From an uncultured Acidobacteriota bacterium (GTDB taxonomy: Bacteria; Acidobacteriota; Vicinamibacteria; Vicinamibacterales; SCN-69-37), in contig CALFMR010000333.1 of the NCBI GenBank assembly GCA_937880585.1, positions 1 through 19,047 on the forward strand: a stretch of DNA of 19,047 bases, written 5' to 3'. Positions 6,859 to 13,537 of the stretch are shown here, one piece after another (the stretch's first letter is position 1; each line of letters opens with the position of its first letter). The notes beneath the pieces are model-generated. The model saw only the letters and a list, made by a program, of their open reading frames with translations, made no database searches and had not been told where the DNA came from. Made by a program: the position numbers and the translations under genes.

Positions 6859-7671
6859 ATGGCCGCTTCCCGGATGGCGACGCGTGTGACCGCCGTGCTC
6901 GCCGCGGTCGGCACGATTGCCGCGCTGGCGGTGACACTCGCGGCGCAGCGGGGATTCCGCGGCTTTCAGATGTCTTACGAGCCGGACGTGTCGAACGTGC
7001 CGTACGACGGCCGATTCACGTTCGCGCGGCTGAAGTACCAGGTTGGGCCCGGCGGCTACTACTACTACGGCATGCCGGCCTGGGCGCACGGCTACAACCG
7101 CGCCGAGGACAACCTGACGCGCATCCTCAATTCCATCTCCGCGGTCCATCCGCGGCTCGATCAATCGAACGTGTTCGGCGTCGACGACCCGGAGCTGACG
7201 AAGTTCCCGATCGCGTACATGACCGAGGCCGGCTTCTGGGAGATGACGGACAAGGAAGCCGCGGCGTTTCGCGCGTACCTCGTCAAGGGCGGCTTCGTGA
7301 TCTTCGACGACTTCCGTCCGCCGCCGCGCGGAGGCGGCGGCTGGGAGCAGTTCGAGTCCAACATGCACCGCGTCCTGCCCGACGCGCACATCGTCGACAT
7401 GTCGCCGACCGATCCGATCTTTCACGTGTTCTTCGACATCGACTCGTTCGACATCATCCCGCAGGCCTATGACGGCCCGAACGGCCGGCCGATCATCCGC
7501 GGAATCTACGAGGACAACGATCCGTCGAAGCGCTTGATGGCGATCATCAACTTCAACACGGACGTGTCCGAGTACTGGGAATTCTCCGGGCAGGGGCTCA
7601 TGCCCGTCGACGACTCGAACGAGGCGTACAAGCTCGGCGTGAACTACATCATCTACGGCCTCACGCACTGA
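6859..7671 (+). CDS. DUF4159 domain-containing secreted protein
   Basis: A 270-aa protein. The N-terminus (about 1-30) is a signal peptide or signal anchor: basic residues, then a hydrophobic stretch rich in Ala/Val ending in AAQ. The remainder is one DUF4159 domain with the family's features: FTFARLKYQ, a Y-rich loop, AEDNLTRILNSI, a block resembling DDPELTKFPIAYMTEAGFW, then AYLVKGGFVIFDDFR, and IYEDNDPSKRLMAIINFN near the C-terminus. The fold is related to glutamine-amidotransferase/VWA-associated domains, but no catalytic triad is evident and no activity is known. A strong Shine-Dalgarno (AAGGGG) 6 nt before the ATG at 6859 fixes the start; the longer open frame upstream is the shadow of dedA. 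It is followed closely by the SRP RNA gene. Confidence 0.88.
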   Translation: MAASRMATRVTAVLAAVGTIAALAVTLAAQRGFRGFQMSYEPDVSNVPYDGRFTFARLKYQVGPGGYYYYGMPAWAHGYNRAEDNLTRILNSISAVHPRLDQSNVFGVDDPELTKFPIAYMTEAGFWEMTDKEAAAFRAYLVKGGFVIFDDFRPPPRGGGGWEQFESNMHRVLPDAHIVDMSPTDPIFHVFFDIDSFDIIPQAYDGPNGRPIIRGIYEDNDPSKRLMAIINFNTDVSEYWEFSGQGLMPVDDSNEAYKLGVNYIIYGLTH

Positions 7672-7682
7672 GCCGGCGGGAT

Positions 7683-7690
7683 GCTAGACT
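7683..7690 (+). promoter_or_regulatory. Extended -10 promoter of the SRP RNA
   Basis: TG-C-TAGACT is an extended -10 element (TGnTAnnnT) placed so that transcription would begin near 7697, about 14 nt before the first paired base of the SRP RNA. No -35 match lies at the expected distance, which an extended -10 can compensate for. Confidence 0.45.
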
Positions 7691-7710
7691 GCCGGTATCG
7701 CCGCGTGTCG

Positions 7711-7820
7711 GACCGCGGTCCGGATCCTGTGCAAGTTCAGCCGACGAACCGCGTCAGGGCCGGAAGGCAGCAGCGCTAAGTCGATCCTGTGCTGTGCCGC
7801 AGGGCCTCCGGGCCGCGGTC
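7711..7820 (+). ncRNA. ffs: Signal recognition particle RNA (4.5S type)
   Basis: The universally conserved SRP domain IV is present at about 7751-7776: GTCAGGGCCGGAAGGCAGCAGC, i.e. the GGAA tetraloop hairpin and the asymmetric loop that binds Ffh. The ends pair strongly: GACCGCGG (7711-7718) with CCGCGGTC (7813-7820), then further pairs inward (TCCGGA with TCCGGG, CCTG with CAGG). This gives a hairpin of about 110 nt without an Alu domain. The RNA acts with Ffh and FtsY in co-translational membrane targeting. Its position immediately before dnaX-ybaB-recR is a conserved bacterial arrangement, as in the Bacillus scr-dnaX region. Exact 5' and 3' ends are inferred from pairing. Confidence 0.93.
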
Positions 7821-7870
7821 GGGCGCGCGCCGGTCGGCCATCGCATTCACATCTCGATCATCGTTTCTCC

Positions 7871-9616
7871 ATGCCGCACTTCGCTCTCGCGCGCAAATGG
7901 CGCCCGCAGCGCTTCGAGGACGTCATCGGCCAGCGCGGCGTCATCGACACGCTGAAGCACGCCATTGCGTCCGATCGCATCGCGCAATCGTTCATCTTCG
8001 CCGGGCCCCGCGGCGTCGGCAAAACGACGACGGCGCGCATCGTCGCGCGGGCGCTGAACTGCGTGAACGGGCCCACGCCCGAACCGTGCGGTGAGTGCGA
8101 CGCGTGTCGGGAGATTGCTGAAGGGCGCGACGTCGACGTCCTCGAGATCGACGGCGCGACCTACACGGGCGTCGACGCGGTGCGCGAGGTGATCGTCGAG
8201 CCGCTCGCGATCGCGCCGATGCGCGATCGCTTCAAGATCTTCATCATCGACGAAGTCCATCGCCTGTCGAAGAATGCGTTCGACGCGCTGCTGAAGTCGA
8301 TCGAGGAGCCACCGCCGTACGTCAAGTTCATGATGGCCACGACCGAGCTGCACCACGTGCCGGTCACCATCCAGTCCCGGTCGCAGGTCTTCGAGCTGCG
8401 CGCGCTGCCGTTCGCCGCGATCCGCGCGCAACTGGCCGCCATCACGACGGCCGAAGGCGTGGCTATCGATGACGGCGCGCTGGCGCTCGTGGCGCGGGCG
8501 GCCGAAGGCAGCATGCGCGACGCGCTGTCGTCGCTCGATCAGATCCTGGCGTTCACGAGTGACGCGGTCACGGCGGCCGACGTCAGCACGGTGCTCGGCC
8601 TCATCGGCCGCGACCTGCAGTTCGACATCGCCGAGGCCGTCGCGCGCGAGGACGCCGCCGGCGCGTTCGCGCTCGCCGCGACGGTCGTCGAGACGGGCTT
8701 CGATCTGCGGATCGTCTGTCGCGAGCTCGCGCGCCTCATGCGCGATCTGATGATCGTGCGGATCGATCCGACGCGGCTGGCCGATCCGGAGATCGCGGCC
8801 GAAGACGAACGCGATCGGCTGAAGGTGCTCGTCGAGCAGTACTCGCGCGAGGATCTCATGCGCGCGTTCGATCTGCTGTCGCGCGCCGAGTACGAGATCC
8901 GCAACTCGTCGCAGCCGCGTCATCACTTCGAGATGGCGCTCATCAAGTGGATTCACCTGCGGCAGCTCACGCCGCTGACCGATCTCATCGCGGCGATGGA
9001 AGGCGGAGCCGCGGGAGGCGCCGCGCCGCTCGCGCCGCGGCCTCGATCGTCAGCTCCGGCGGCATCACCGCGTCCCGTGGCGAGACCCACGCCGGCGGCG
9101 ACACGGCCGTCGTCACCATCCGAGCCTCGCCCTGCGACACCGCGTCCGACCCCCGCGGCGTCACCGGCCGCATCGTCGGCCCCCGCGGCGCGATCAACCG
9201 CGCCGGTCCCGGCGCCCGTTGAATCGCCGAAGGCCGCCGGCGATCTCAAGACGGCGCTTCTCACGTCGATTCGCGAGCAAAGCCGCACGTTCTACGGCAT
9301 GGTCGTCGCGCAGGCGCAGAAGATCGAGATCGAAGGCAATGCCGTCGTCTTCACCTTCGCGCCCGTGCACAAGACGCTCCGCACGCAGCTCGGTCACAAG
9401 CGCGCGTGGGTCGAGCAGCTCGCGCAGGCGCTCGCCGGCCGTAAGATGACGGTCGTCGACCGCGAGGCTGCGCCGGCACCGGCGGCCGAAGCCGATGCCG
9501 CGGCCGCCGAGGCGCACCAGGCCGATCTGCGCGCCCGTGTGCAGGCTGAACCCGCCGTGCAGGCCGTGCTCGACGTGTTCGGCGGGCAGATCGAGGACGT
9601 CGAGGAGATCGACTGA
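7871..9616 (+). CDS. dnaX: DNA polymerase III subunit gamma/tau
   Basis: A 581-aa clamp-loader ATPase of the replicative polymerase. It begins with the typical LARKWRPQRFEDVIGQ. Walker A is GPRGVGKT (45-52). The zinc module uses Cys64, Cys73, Cys76 and Cys79. Walker B is DEVH (127-130), sensor 1 lies in MATTELHHVP, and the SRS/arginine-finger-like region is TIQSR (167-171). Domain III runs to about 370. A Pro/Ala/Ser-rich linker follows (about 380-455), then a tau-like C-terminal region that ends acidic (IEDVEEID). I saw no slippery A-run in the linker, so a separate gamma product from frameshifting is not supported. No Shine-Dalgarno is evident before the ATG. The stop overlaps ybaB by 1 nt. 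Confidence 0.96.
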   Translation: MPHFALARKWRPQRFEDVIGQRGVIDTLKHAIASDRIAQSFIFAGPRGVGKTTTARIVARALNCVNGPTPEPCGECDACREIAEGRDVDVLEIDGATYTGVDAVREVIVEPLAIAPMRDRFKIFIIDEVHRLSKNAFDALLKSIEEPPPYVKFMMATTELHHVPVTIQSRSQVFELRALPFAAIRAQLAAITTAEGVAIDDGALALVARAAEGSMRDALSSLDQILAFTSDAVTAADVSTVLGLIGRDLQFDIAEAVAREDAAGAFALAATVVETGFDLRIVCRELARLMRDLMIVRIDPTRLADPEIAAEDERDRLKVLVEQYSREDLMRAFDLLSRAEYEIRNSSQPRHHFEMALIKWIHLRQLTPLTDLIAAMEGGAAGGAAPLAPRPRSSAPAASPRPVARPTPAATRPSSPSEPRPATPRPTPAASPAASSAPAARSTAPVPAPVESPKAAGDLKTALLTSIREQSRTFYGMVVAQAQKIEIEGNAVVFTFAPVHKTLRTQLGHKRAWVEQLAQALAGRKMTVVDREAAPAPAAEADAAAAEAHQADLRARVQAEPAVQAVLDVFGGQIEDVEEID

Positions 9617-9906
9617 TGAACATTCAAAAAATGATGCAGCAGGCGCAGCAGATGCAGGAGCGCCTTCAGAAGCAGATGGCCGAGATGACGATCGAGGCCA
9701 CGGCCGGCGGCGGCATGGTCACCGTCGCCGTCAACGGCAGCAAGCAGCTCCTTCGCGTCACGCTCGATCCCGAGGTCGTGTCGAAGGACGACATCGCGAT
9801 GCTGCAGGATCTCATCGTCGCGGCCGTCAACGACGCGCATCGCCGCGTGGACGAAGCGCTCGCCGGTCAGATGCAGGGCCTGATGGGCGGCCTCGGCCTG
9901 CCCTGA
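9616..9906 (+). CDS. ybaB: YbaB/EbfC family nucleoid-associated protein
   Basis: A 96-aa DNA-binding protein that forms a homodimeric tweezer-like fold. The N-terminus MNIQKMMQQAQQMQERLQKQ is the Gln/Met-rich helix of the family, followed by the conserved AGGGMVTVAVNGSKQLLRVTLDPEV strand region and a C-terminal amphipathic helix with Ala-rich and Gly-Met repeats. The ATG shares its A with the dnaX TGA stop, and its own stop overlaps the recR ATG by one base, so all three genes are translationally coupled. The partnership with dnaX and recR is conserved across bacteria and points to a role near replication forks or recombinational repair. Confidence 0.95.
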   Translation: MNIQKMMQQAQQMQERLQKQMAEMTIEATAGGGMVTVAVNGSKQLLRVTLDPEVVSKDDIAMLQDLIVAAVNDAHRRVDEALAGQMQGLMGGLGLP

Positions 9907-10499
9907 TGGCGCGCCTCGATCCGCTGGCCGACCTGGTGGCGGCGCTGCAGCGGCTGCCGGGCATCGGCGCCCGCAGCGCGCAGCGGCTGGCCTATCACCT
10001 GCTGAAGACGCCGCGCGAGGAGATCGAGGCGCTCGCCGCCGCGATGCTCGGCGTCAAGGATCGCGTCACCTACTGCACGATCTGCAACAACATCACCGAC
10101 GTCGATCCGTGCGGCTACTGCACGGCCGACGACCGCAATCCGCGTCTCATCTGCGTCGTCGAACAGCCCGAGAACGTCGCGTCGGTCGAGAAGACGCGCG
10201 GCTTCCGCGGGCGCTACCACGTGTTGATGGGCGCCATTGCGCCGCTCCAGGGCGTCGGGCCGGACGATCTGAAGATCAAAGGACTGCTGGCGCGTCTGAC
10301 CGAGGGCGTCGACGAAGTGATCCTCGCGACCAATCCCAACGTCGAGGGCGAGGCGACCGCGCTCTATCTCGCGCGGCTCATCAAGCCGCTCGGACCGAAG
10401 GTGACGCGCATCGCGATGGGCGTCCCGGTCGGCAGCGATCTCGATTACACCGACGAGTTCACGATGTCGAAGGCGATGGAAGGACGAAGGGAGATGTAG
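9906..10499 (+). CDS. recR: Recombination protein RecR
   Basis: A 197-aa DNA-binding protein that works with RecF and RecO to load RecA at single-strand gaps. The N-terminal helix-hairpin-helix is LQRLPGIGARSAQRLA (14-29). A four-cysteine zinc finger is at Cys57, Cys60, Cys69 and Cys72 (CTIC...CGYC). The Toprim domain has VVEQPENV (84-91) and the acidic TNPNVEGEATALYL segment (142-155). The C-terminal part contains IAMGVPVGSDLDYTDEFTMSKAMEGRR, diagnostic of RecR and of normal length. The start is defined by the TGATG overlap with ybaB. It converges on the flippase-like gene 46 bp away. Confidence 0.97.
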   Translation: MARLDPLADLVAALQRLPGIGARSAQRLAYHLLKTPREEIEALAAAMLGVKDRVTYCTICNNITDVDPCGYCTADDRNPRLICVVEQPENVASVEKTRGFRGRYHVLMGAIAPLQGVGPDDLKIKGLLARLTEGVDEVILATNPNVEGEATALYLARLIKPLGPKVTRIAMGVPVGSDLDYTDEFTMSKAMEGRREM

Positions 10500-10507
10500 G
10501 GCACTCT

Positions 10508-10538
10508 CAAGTCAGAAGTCTGAAGCCGGAAGCCAGAC
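10508..10538 (-). repeat. Degenerate CTTCTGGCTTC intergenic repeat, copy 2 (inverted)
   Basis: Read on the minus strand this 31-nt block matches the element at 6797-6827 at 25 of 31 positions, including GTCTGGCTTC-like units and TTCTGACTT at the end. It fills most of the 46-bp gap between convergent recR and the flippase-like gene. It contains GTCTG/CAGAC complementary ends, so a small hairpin could form; a terminator role is possible but unproven. Confidence 0.55.
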
Positions 10539-10545
10539 GTGACGG

Positions 10546-11517
10546 TCAATCGCGCGACGCGGCGGTCGCGCGGCCGCGCAGCGCCCACAGTACCAATCCC
10601 ACGATTGCCCAGGCGATGATGCGCACCTTGCGCACGAGCGCCAGCACCAGTCCCGTCCCGCCGTCGAGTCCGATTGCCGTGGCGAGCGCCGTGGCCGAGA
10701 CTTCATCCACGCCGGCGCGCAGCGGGATCACGCGAAATGCGATGTTGATGACGCGGTTCAGGCTGTCGAGCGTCAGCGCTTCGAGCGGCAGCGACCGGCC
10801 CGTCAGAAGCGCGAGCGTGAACCAGCATTCGCCGAGGCTCATGATGTGGAAGGCGAGCTCGGCGAGCACGACCGATCGCAGCCGCGAGGAACGGCCGCCG
10901 ACCGCGCCGTAGGTCTGTCGTTCGAATTCGCGCACACGTTCGACGAACGCGGCCGCGCGGCGAAAGGGCAGACGCGCGACGACGGCGCTTGCCGCCGCGG
11001 GCCGCTGCCACGCGATCCACGCTGCCGCACCGAGCACGCACGCCATCACCGCGACGACGACGAGCCCGGAGAGACGGACGGTGTCGGGCAGCGTGAACGC
11101 CACGAGCAGCACCGCCGCGCCGCAGACGATGTAGATCGCGACCGACACGCTGTAAAAGAAATTCTCAGCCGTGAGCGCGGCGAGCGCGCGCGCCGGATCG
11201 ATCCGCGGCGCGAGGTACACGGCCTTGGCCGGTTCGCTCGCGATGAGGCCGAGCGGCGTCAGGTTCCCGAGTGCGTCGCCGCTCACCGTGGCAGCGACCG
11301 CGGTCGAAAGCGGCGCGGGCGTGTCGAGCAGCCGCATCCACGCGTACGACCGTGCGGCGAAACGCATCCACTGCAGCAGCAGGATCAGCAGGATGCCGGC
11401 GCCAACGGTGGCCAATCCGTTTCGGACGGCCGCGAGGCCGATGCGATCGATCTGCCAGACGAGGAGCGCCACGCCGCCCAGCGTCAGCAGGGCGTTGGTC
11501 GCGGTGCGGCGCGTCAT
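10546..11517 (-). CDS. Lysylphosphatidylglycerol synthase TM-region / flippase-like membrane protein
   Basis: A 323-aa multi-spanning membrane protein of the PF03706-like family (the flippase half of MprF, also found stand-alone). About eight hydrophobic helices are visible. The conserved segments are NLTPLGLIASEPAKAVYLAPR (about 86-106), with a charged Glu-Lys in a membrane-proximal loop, and the C-terminal RVIPLRAGVDEVSATALATAIGL, matching the Pro-Gly-Glu pattern of this family. No lysyltransferase domain is attached. A role in lipid or lipid-linked sugar translocation is plausible from the family but unproven. The start at 11517 is preferred over the longer frame (11571), because the homologous sequence begins there and a -10-like TATCAT lies 9 nt upstream. 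Confidence 0.85.
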   Translation of the reverse strand: MTRRTATNALLTLGGVALLVWQIDRIGLAAVRNGLATVGAGILLILLLQWMRFAARSYAWMRLLDTPAPLSTAVAATVSGDALGNLTPLGLIASEPAKAVYLAPRIDPARALAALTAENFFYSVSVAIYIVCGAAVLLVAFTLPDTVRLSGLVVVAVMACVLGAAAWIAWQRPAAASAVVARLPFRRAAAFVERVREFERQTYGAVGGRSSRLRSVVLAELAFHIMSLGECWFTLALLTGRSLPLEALTLDSLNRVINIAFRVIPLRAGVDEVSATALATAIGLDGGTGLVLALVRKVRIIAWAIVGLVLWALRGRATAASRD

Positions 11518-11548
11518 TTCGGATTGATGATAATGGCATAATCCCCGG
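11518..11548. promoter_or_regulatory. 31-bp divergent promoter with back-to-back -10 boxes
   Basis: This short divergent spacer holds two -10 candidates facing opposite ways. CATAAT (11537-11542, plus strand) is 6 nt before the DUF4203 ATG. TATCAT (11527-11532, minus strand) is 9 nt before the flippase-like ATG. Each matches TATAAT at 5 of 6 positions. Neither gene has a Shine-Dalgarno. Transcripts would start at or within a few bases of the start codons, and any -35 regions would lie inside the opposite gene. Confidence 0.5.
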
Positions 11549-12184
11549 ATGCTTCCGGCCTCGTATGCCACGCCGACGGCGGTCGTGCTGGCGCTCGGCG
11601 GGTTGCTCGCCTGTTTTGCGGGCTACCGTCTGTTCCGTCTCGTGCTCGGCGTGTACGGCTTCATCCTCGGCGCGTTCATCACGACGTCGATGATGGGGTC
11701 GGCCAACATGTGGACGCTCGTGCTCGCCGCGGTCGTCGGCGGGATCCTCGGCGCGATTCTGATGATCGCGGCGTACTTCATGGGCGTCGGCCTGGTCGGC
11801 GCCGGGCTCGCGGCGCTGGCCGTCCACGTCGTCTGGCGCGTGATTGGCGGCGAGCCGCCGACGGCCGTTCTCGTGATCGTGTGCGTCGTCGGCGCACTCG
11901 GCGCGTTATCGGCGGCGCGGTACGTCGTCGTGTTCGGCACGGCGCTCGCTGGTGCGTGGACGTTGATTCTCGGCGCGCTCGCGCTCATGGGCAATCACGA
12001 TGCGTTGCGGGCGGCGTCGAGCCACGACGTCTGGATTCTCTATCCATTCGGGCCGCTCGTCGGCCGCTGGTGGCACACCGCGCTCTGGGTCGGCCTCTCG
12101 CTCGCGGGCGTCGTCGTGCAGCTCAACATGACGAGCCGCGGCGGCGGCGCGCGGACGTCGCGGAAGAAGCGCGAGTCCGCCTGA
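11549..12184 (+). CDS. DUF4203 domain-containing membrane protein
   Basis: A 211-aa integral membrane protein. The region CFAGYRLFRLVLGVYGFILGAF (about 22-43) is the typical DUF4203 (TM7SF3/TMEM198-like) signature, and the Gly/Ala-rich helices that follow match this small family. About seven hydrophobic segments are visible between residues 9 and 170, and the C-terminus is a basic tail (SRKKRESA). No catalytic motif is apparent and the molecular role is unknown. It is transcribed divergently from the flippase-like gene, with only 31 bp between the starts, and lacks a Shine-Dalgarno sequence. Confidence 0.82.
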   Translation: MLPASYATPTAVVLALGGLLACFAGYRLFRLVLGVYGFILGAFITTSMMGSANMWTLVLAAVVGGILGAILMIAAYFMGVGLVGAGLAALAVHVVWRVIGGEPPTAVLVIVCVVGALGALSAARYVVVFGTALAGAWTLILGALALMGNHDALRAASSHDVWILYPFGPLVGRWWHTALWVGLSLAGVVVQLNMTSRGGGARTSRKKRESA

Positions 12185-12256
12185 GCGCGGTAAGCTAGGA
12201 AGGCGCGTGCCGTCCGGACCGCGCATCACCACGTTCACACGTCAGGAGTCGCTCTC

Positions 12257-12700
12257 ATGCCACAGTTCTCGAGACACGTCACCGTCGATTGGTCAGGTCC
12301 GCTGCGCGAAGGCGGCAAGGGCGTGGCGCACGCCGGCACCGGTGCGTTCAATCTGCCCGTGACGTTCGCGTCGCGCATCGGCGAGCCCGAAGGCGTCACG
12401 AGCCCCGAGGAGCTCATCGCCGGCGCGCACGGCGTCTGCTACGCGATGGTGGTGAACGCGACCATCGGCCGGATGGGCGGCAAGATCGAGAAGACCCACG
12501 TCACCTGCACGGTCACGGCGGATCTCAGCGAAGCCGGCATCAAGATCACGAAGTCGCACCTCGACCTCGTCGTCGAAGGCCTCACGGGCGTCGACGCGGC
12601 CCAGTTCCCGCAGATTGCGAAGGATGCCGAAGGCAAGTGCCCGGTGTCGAACGCGCTGCGCGGGTCGATTGCGATCGAGGTGGACGCGAAGGTCAAGTAG
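12257..12700 (+). CDS. OsmC family peroxiredoxin
   Basis: A 147-aa thiol peroxidase of the OsmC/Ohr family, reducing organic hydroperoxides in the cytoplasm. The two redox cysteines are Cys61 (in AHGVCYAM) and Cys128 (in GKCPVSNAL), with the conserved SPEELIAGAH (49-58) supplying the Glu near the active site. The CPVSNAL motif and the N-terminal form indicate the OsmC branch rather than Ohr. AGGAG 8 nt before the ATG supports the start. It lies 72 nt after DUF4203, and the gap holds AAGCTAGGA with no clear promoter. A structured stem-loop follows the stop. Confidence 0.94.
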   Translation: MPQFSRHVTVDWSGPLREGGKGVAHAGTGAFNLPVTFASRIGEPEGVTSPEELIAGAHGVCYAMVVNATIGRMGGKIEKTHVTCTVTADLSEAGIKITKSHLDLVVEGLTGVDAAQFPQIAKDAEGKCPVSNALRGSIAIEVDAKVK

Positions 12701-12968
12701 CGCGGGTTCTGGCCGTGCGGCGAAGGTCAAGCGAGCCGGTGAGACGCCGGCTCCAGCCTTCGCCGGCCGCGTCACCTTCGGGCGTCCGGAATCCGGCCCG
12801 CGCGCTGCGAGGGAGGGCGCCGTGCCTGTTGCGGCGCCCGGCGGTTCCATCCTAAGATCACTCGTTCCTGCCGCGGGCCGACGGCCCGCAGAGAAGGTGC
12901 CTCCGCCTTCGCTCCGCCCGCGCCCTTCGGGCTTCGGCGACGCGTCGGCGAGACGGCGCGACCGATGT
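12701..12968. other. GC-rich intergenic region between osmC and tRNA-Asn
   Basis: 268 bp without a supported gene. Besides the two-tier stem-loop at 12718-12765 it holds a hairpin at 12873-12889 (GCGGGCC, 3-nt loop, GGCCCGC). A weak promoter candidate for the tRNA is TTGCGG (12829-12834), an 18-nt spacer and TAAGAT (12853-12858). A run of short GCCTTCG and CCCTTCGGG palindromes lies at about 12890-12940. The promoter would place the tRNA start about 100 nt downstream, requiring a long precursor, so it is uncertain. Confidence 0.4.
12718..12765. terminator. Two-tier stem-loop after osmC (terminator or palindromic repeat)
   Basis: An outer 9-bp stem (CGGCGAAGG at 12718-12726 with CCTTCGCCG at 12757-12765) encloses an inner 7-bp stem (GAGCCGG at 12733-12739 with CCGGCTC at 12747-12753) with a 7-nt loop. 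Together these are 16 perfect base pairs, 18 nt past the osmC stop. No T-tract follows, so a classical intrinsic terminator is doubtful; a Rho-independent variant, mRNA stabiliser or dispersed palindromic element are alternatives. Confidence 0.5.
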
Positions 12969-13043
12969 TCCTCGGTAGCTCAACGGCAGAGCATCCGGCT
13001 GTTAACCGGAGGGTTGCTGGTTCGAATCCAGCCCGAGGAGCCA
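12969..13043 (+). tRNA. tRNA-Asn (anticodon GTT), CCA encoded
   Basis: A full cloverleaf can be folded. The acceptor TCCTCGG (12969-12975) pairs with CCGAGGA, followed by discriminator G and an encoded CCA. The D arm contains AGCTCAACGGCAGAGC. The anticodon stem CCGGC/ACCGG frames the loop CTGTTAA with anticodon GTT at 13001-13003. The T arm is CTGGTTCGAATCCAG. The 3' end is repeated 1.1 kb downstream, as expected for an integration target. Confidence 0.96.
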
Positions 13044-13048
13044 ATCCA
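13038..13048 (+). repeat. Putative attachment site, left copy, at the tRNA-Asn 3' end
   Basis: GAGCCAATCCA covers the last bases of tRNA-Asn (acceptor end, discriminator and CCA) and 5 nt beyond. An identical 11-mer is at 14130-14140 in the same orientation, bracketing the toxin-antitoxin pair. This copy is followed by a perfect 9-bp tandem duplication, ATCCAATAA twice (13044-13061). Confidence 0.5.
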
Positions 13049-13173
13049 ATAAATCCAATAAAATCATCGACTTGCAAGGATGAGCCGTGTCTTGTCCGTC
13101 TAAGTCATTGATTCGTCAGGTGTTGCGGGTGCGGCAGCCGGACTGGACGATGTTCGCAACTGGTTCAATAGAT

Positions 13174-13212
13174 GATGTATTGACATCGTGTATACAGCGC
13201 CCTAGAGTAGGG
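13174..13212 (+). promoter_or_regulatory. Toxin-antitoxin promoter with three consecutive palindromes
   Basis: The -35 TTGACA (13180-13185), 17-nt spacer and -10 TAGAGT (13203-13208) form a good sigma-70-type promoter. Three dyads cover it: GATGT-N4-ACATC (13174-13187) over the -35, TGTATACA (13189-13196) in the spacer, and CCCTA-GAG-TAGGG (13200-13212) over the -10. This matches expected autorepression by the ribbon-helix-helix antitoxin. The antitoxin start is about 40 nt downstream of the -10 and has a GGGAG Shine-Dalgarno. Confidence 0.6.
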
Positions 13213-13252
13213 CATTGACGTCTCGACATGGGCGTCACATAGGGAGCAGACC

Positions 13253-13537
13253 ATGGCAGCCACTTCAACCGCCGCGCGGACACGAACCATCAACATCCGC
13301 ATCGAGGAAGAGCGACGCACGCTCATCGATCGAGCCGCTGAAGCTGCCGGGAAGGATCGTACGCAGTTCGTTCTGGACGCAGCAACCCGTGAAGCGACAA
13401 CTGTACTTCTCGACCAGCGGTATTTTCAGCTGGACACGGATGCGTTCGCGAAGTTCAACGCTGCCTTGGATGCGTCTCCCGCCGAGAACCCGCGTCTGCG
13501 GGCACTTCTCTCGAGAAAAGCACCCTGGGAGCGATGA
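13253..13537 (+). CDS. DUF1778 antitoxin (TacA-like, ribbon-helix-helix)
   Basis: A 94-aa type II antitoxin. Residues about 10-55 form the ribbon-helix-helix DNA-binding domain (TINIRIEEERRTLIDRAAEAAGKDRTQFVLDAA). The C-terminal region (LLDQRYFQLDTDAFAKFNAALDASP...LRALLSRKAPWE) is the typical toxin-neutralising tail of TacA-type proteins. GGGAG 8 nt upstream supports the ATG at 13253; a longer overlapping frame beginning at 13215 is in another phase and lacks homology. Its stop overlaps the toxin start by ATGA. It is expected to bind its own promoter palindromes alone or with the toxin. Base composition is visibly less GC-rich than in the housekeeping genes. Confidence 0.93.
   Translation: MAATSTAARTRTINIRIEEERRTLIDRAAEAAGKDRTQFVLDAATREATTVLLDQRYFQLDTDAFAKFNAALDASPAENPRLRALLSRKAPWER

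Noticed and set aside
8995..9240. Programmed frameshift in dnaX giving a short gamma product
   Set aside because: The linker is GC-rich and I see no A-rich slippery heptamer; the overlapping second frame (8947-9222) is explained by Pro/Ala codon composition.
13044..13061. ATCCAATAA twice in tandem after tRNA-Asn as a CRISPR-like or iteron array
   Set aside because: Only two units without spacers; better explained as slippage or duplication at the attachment site.
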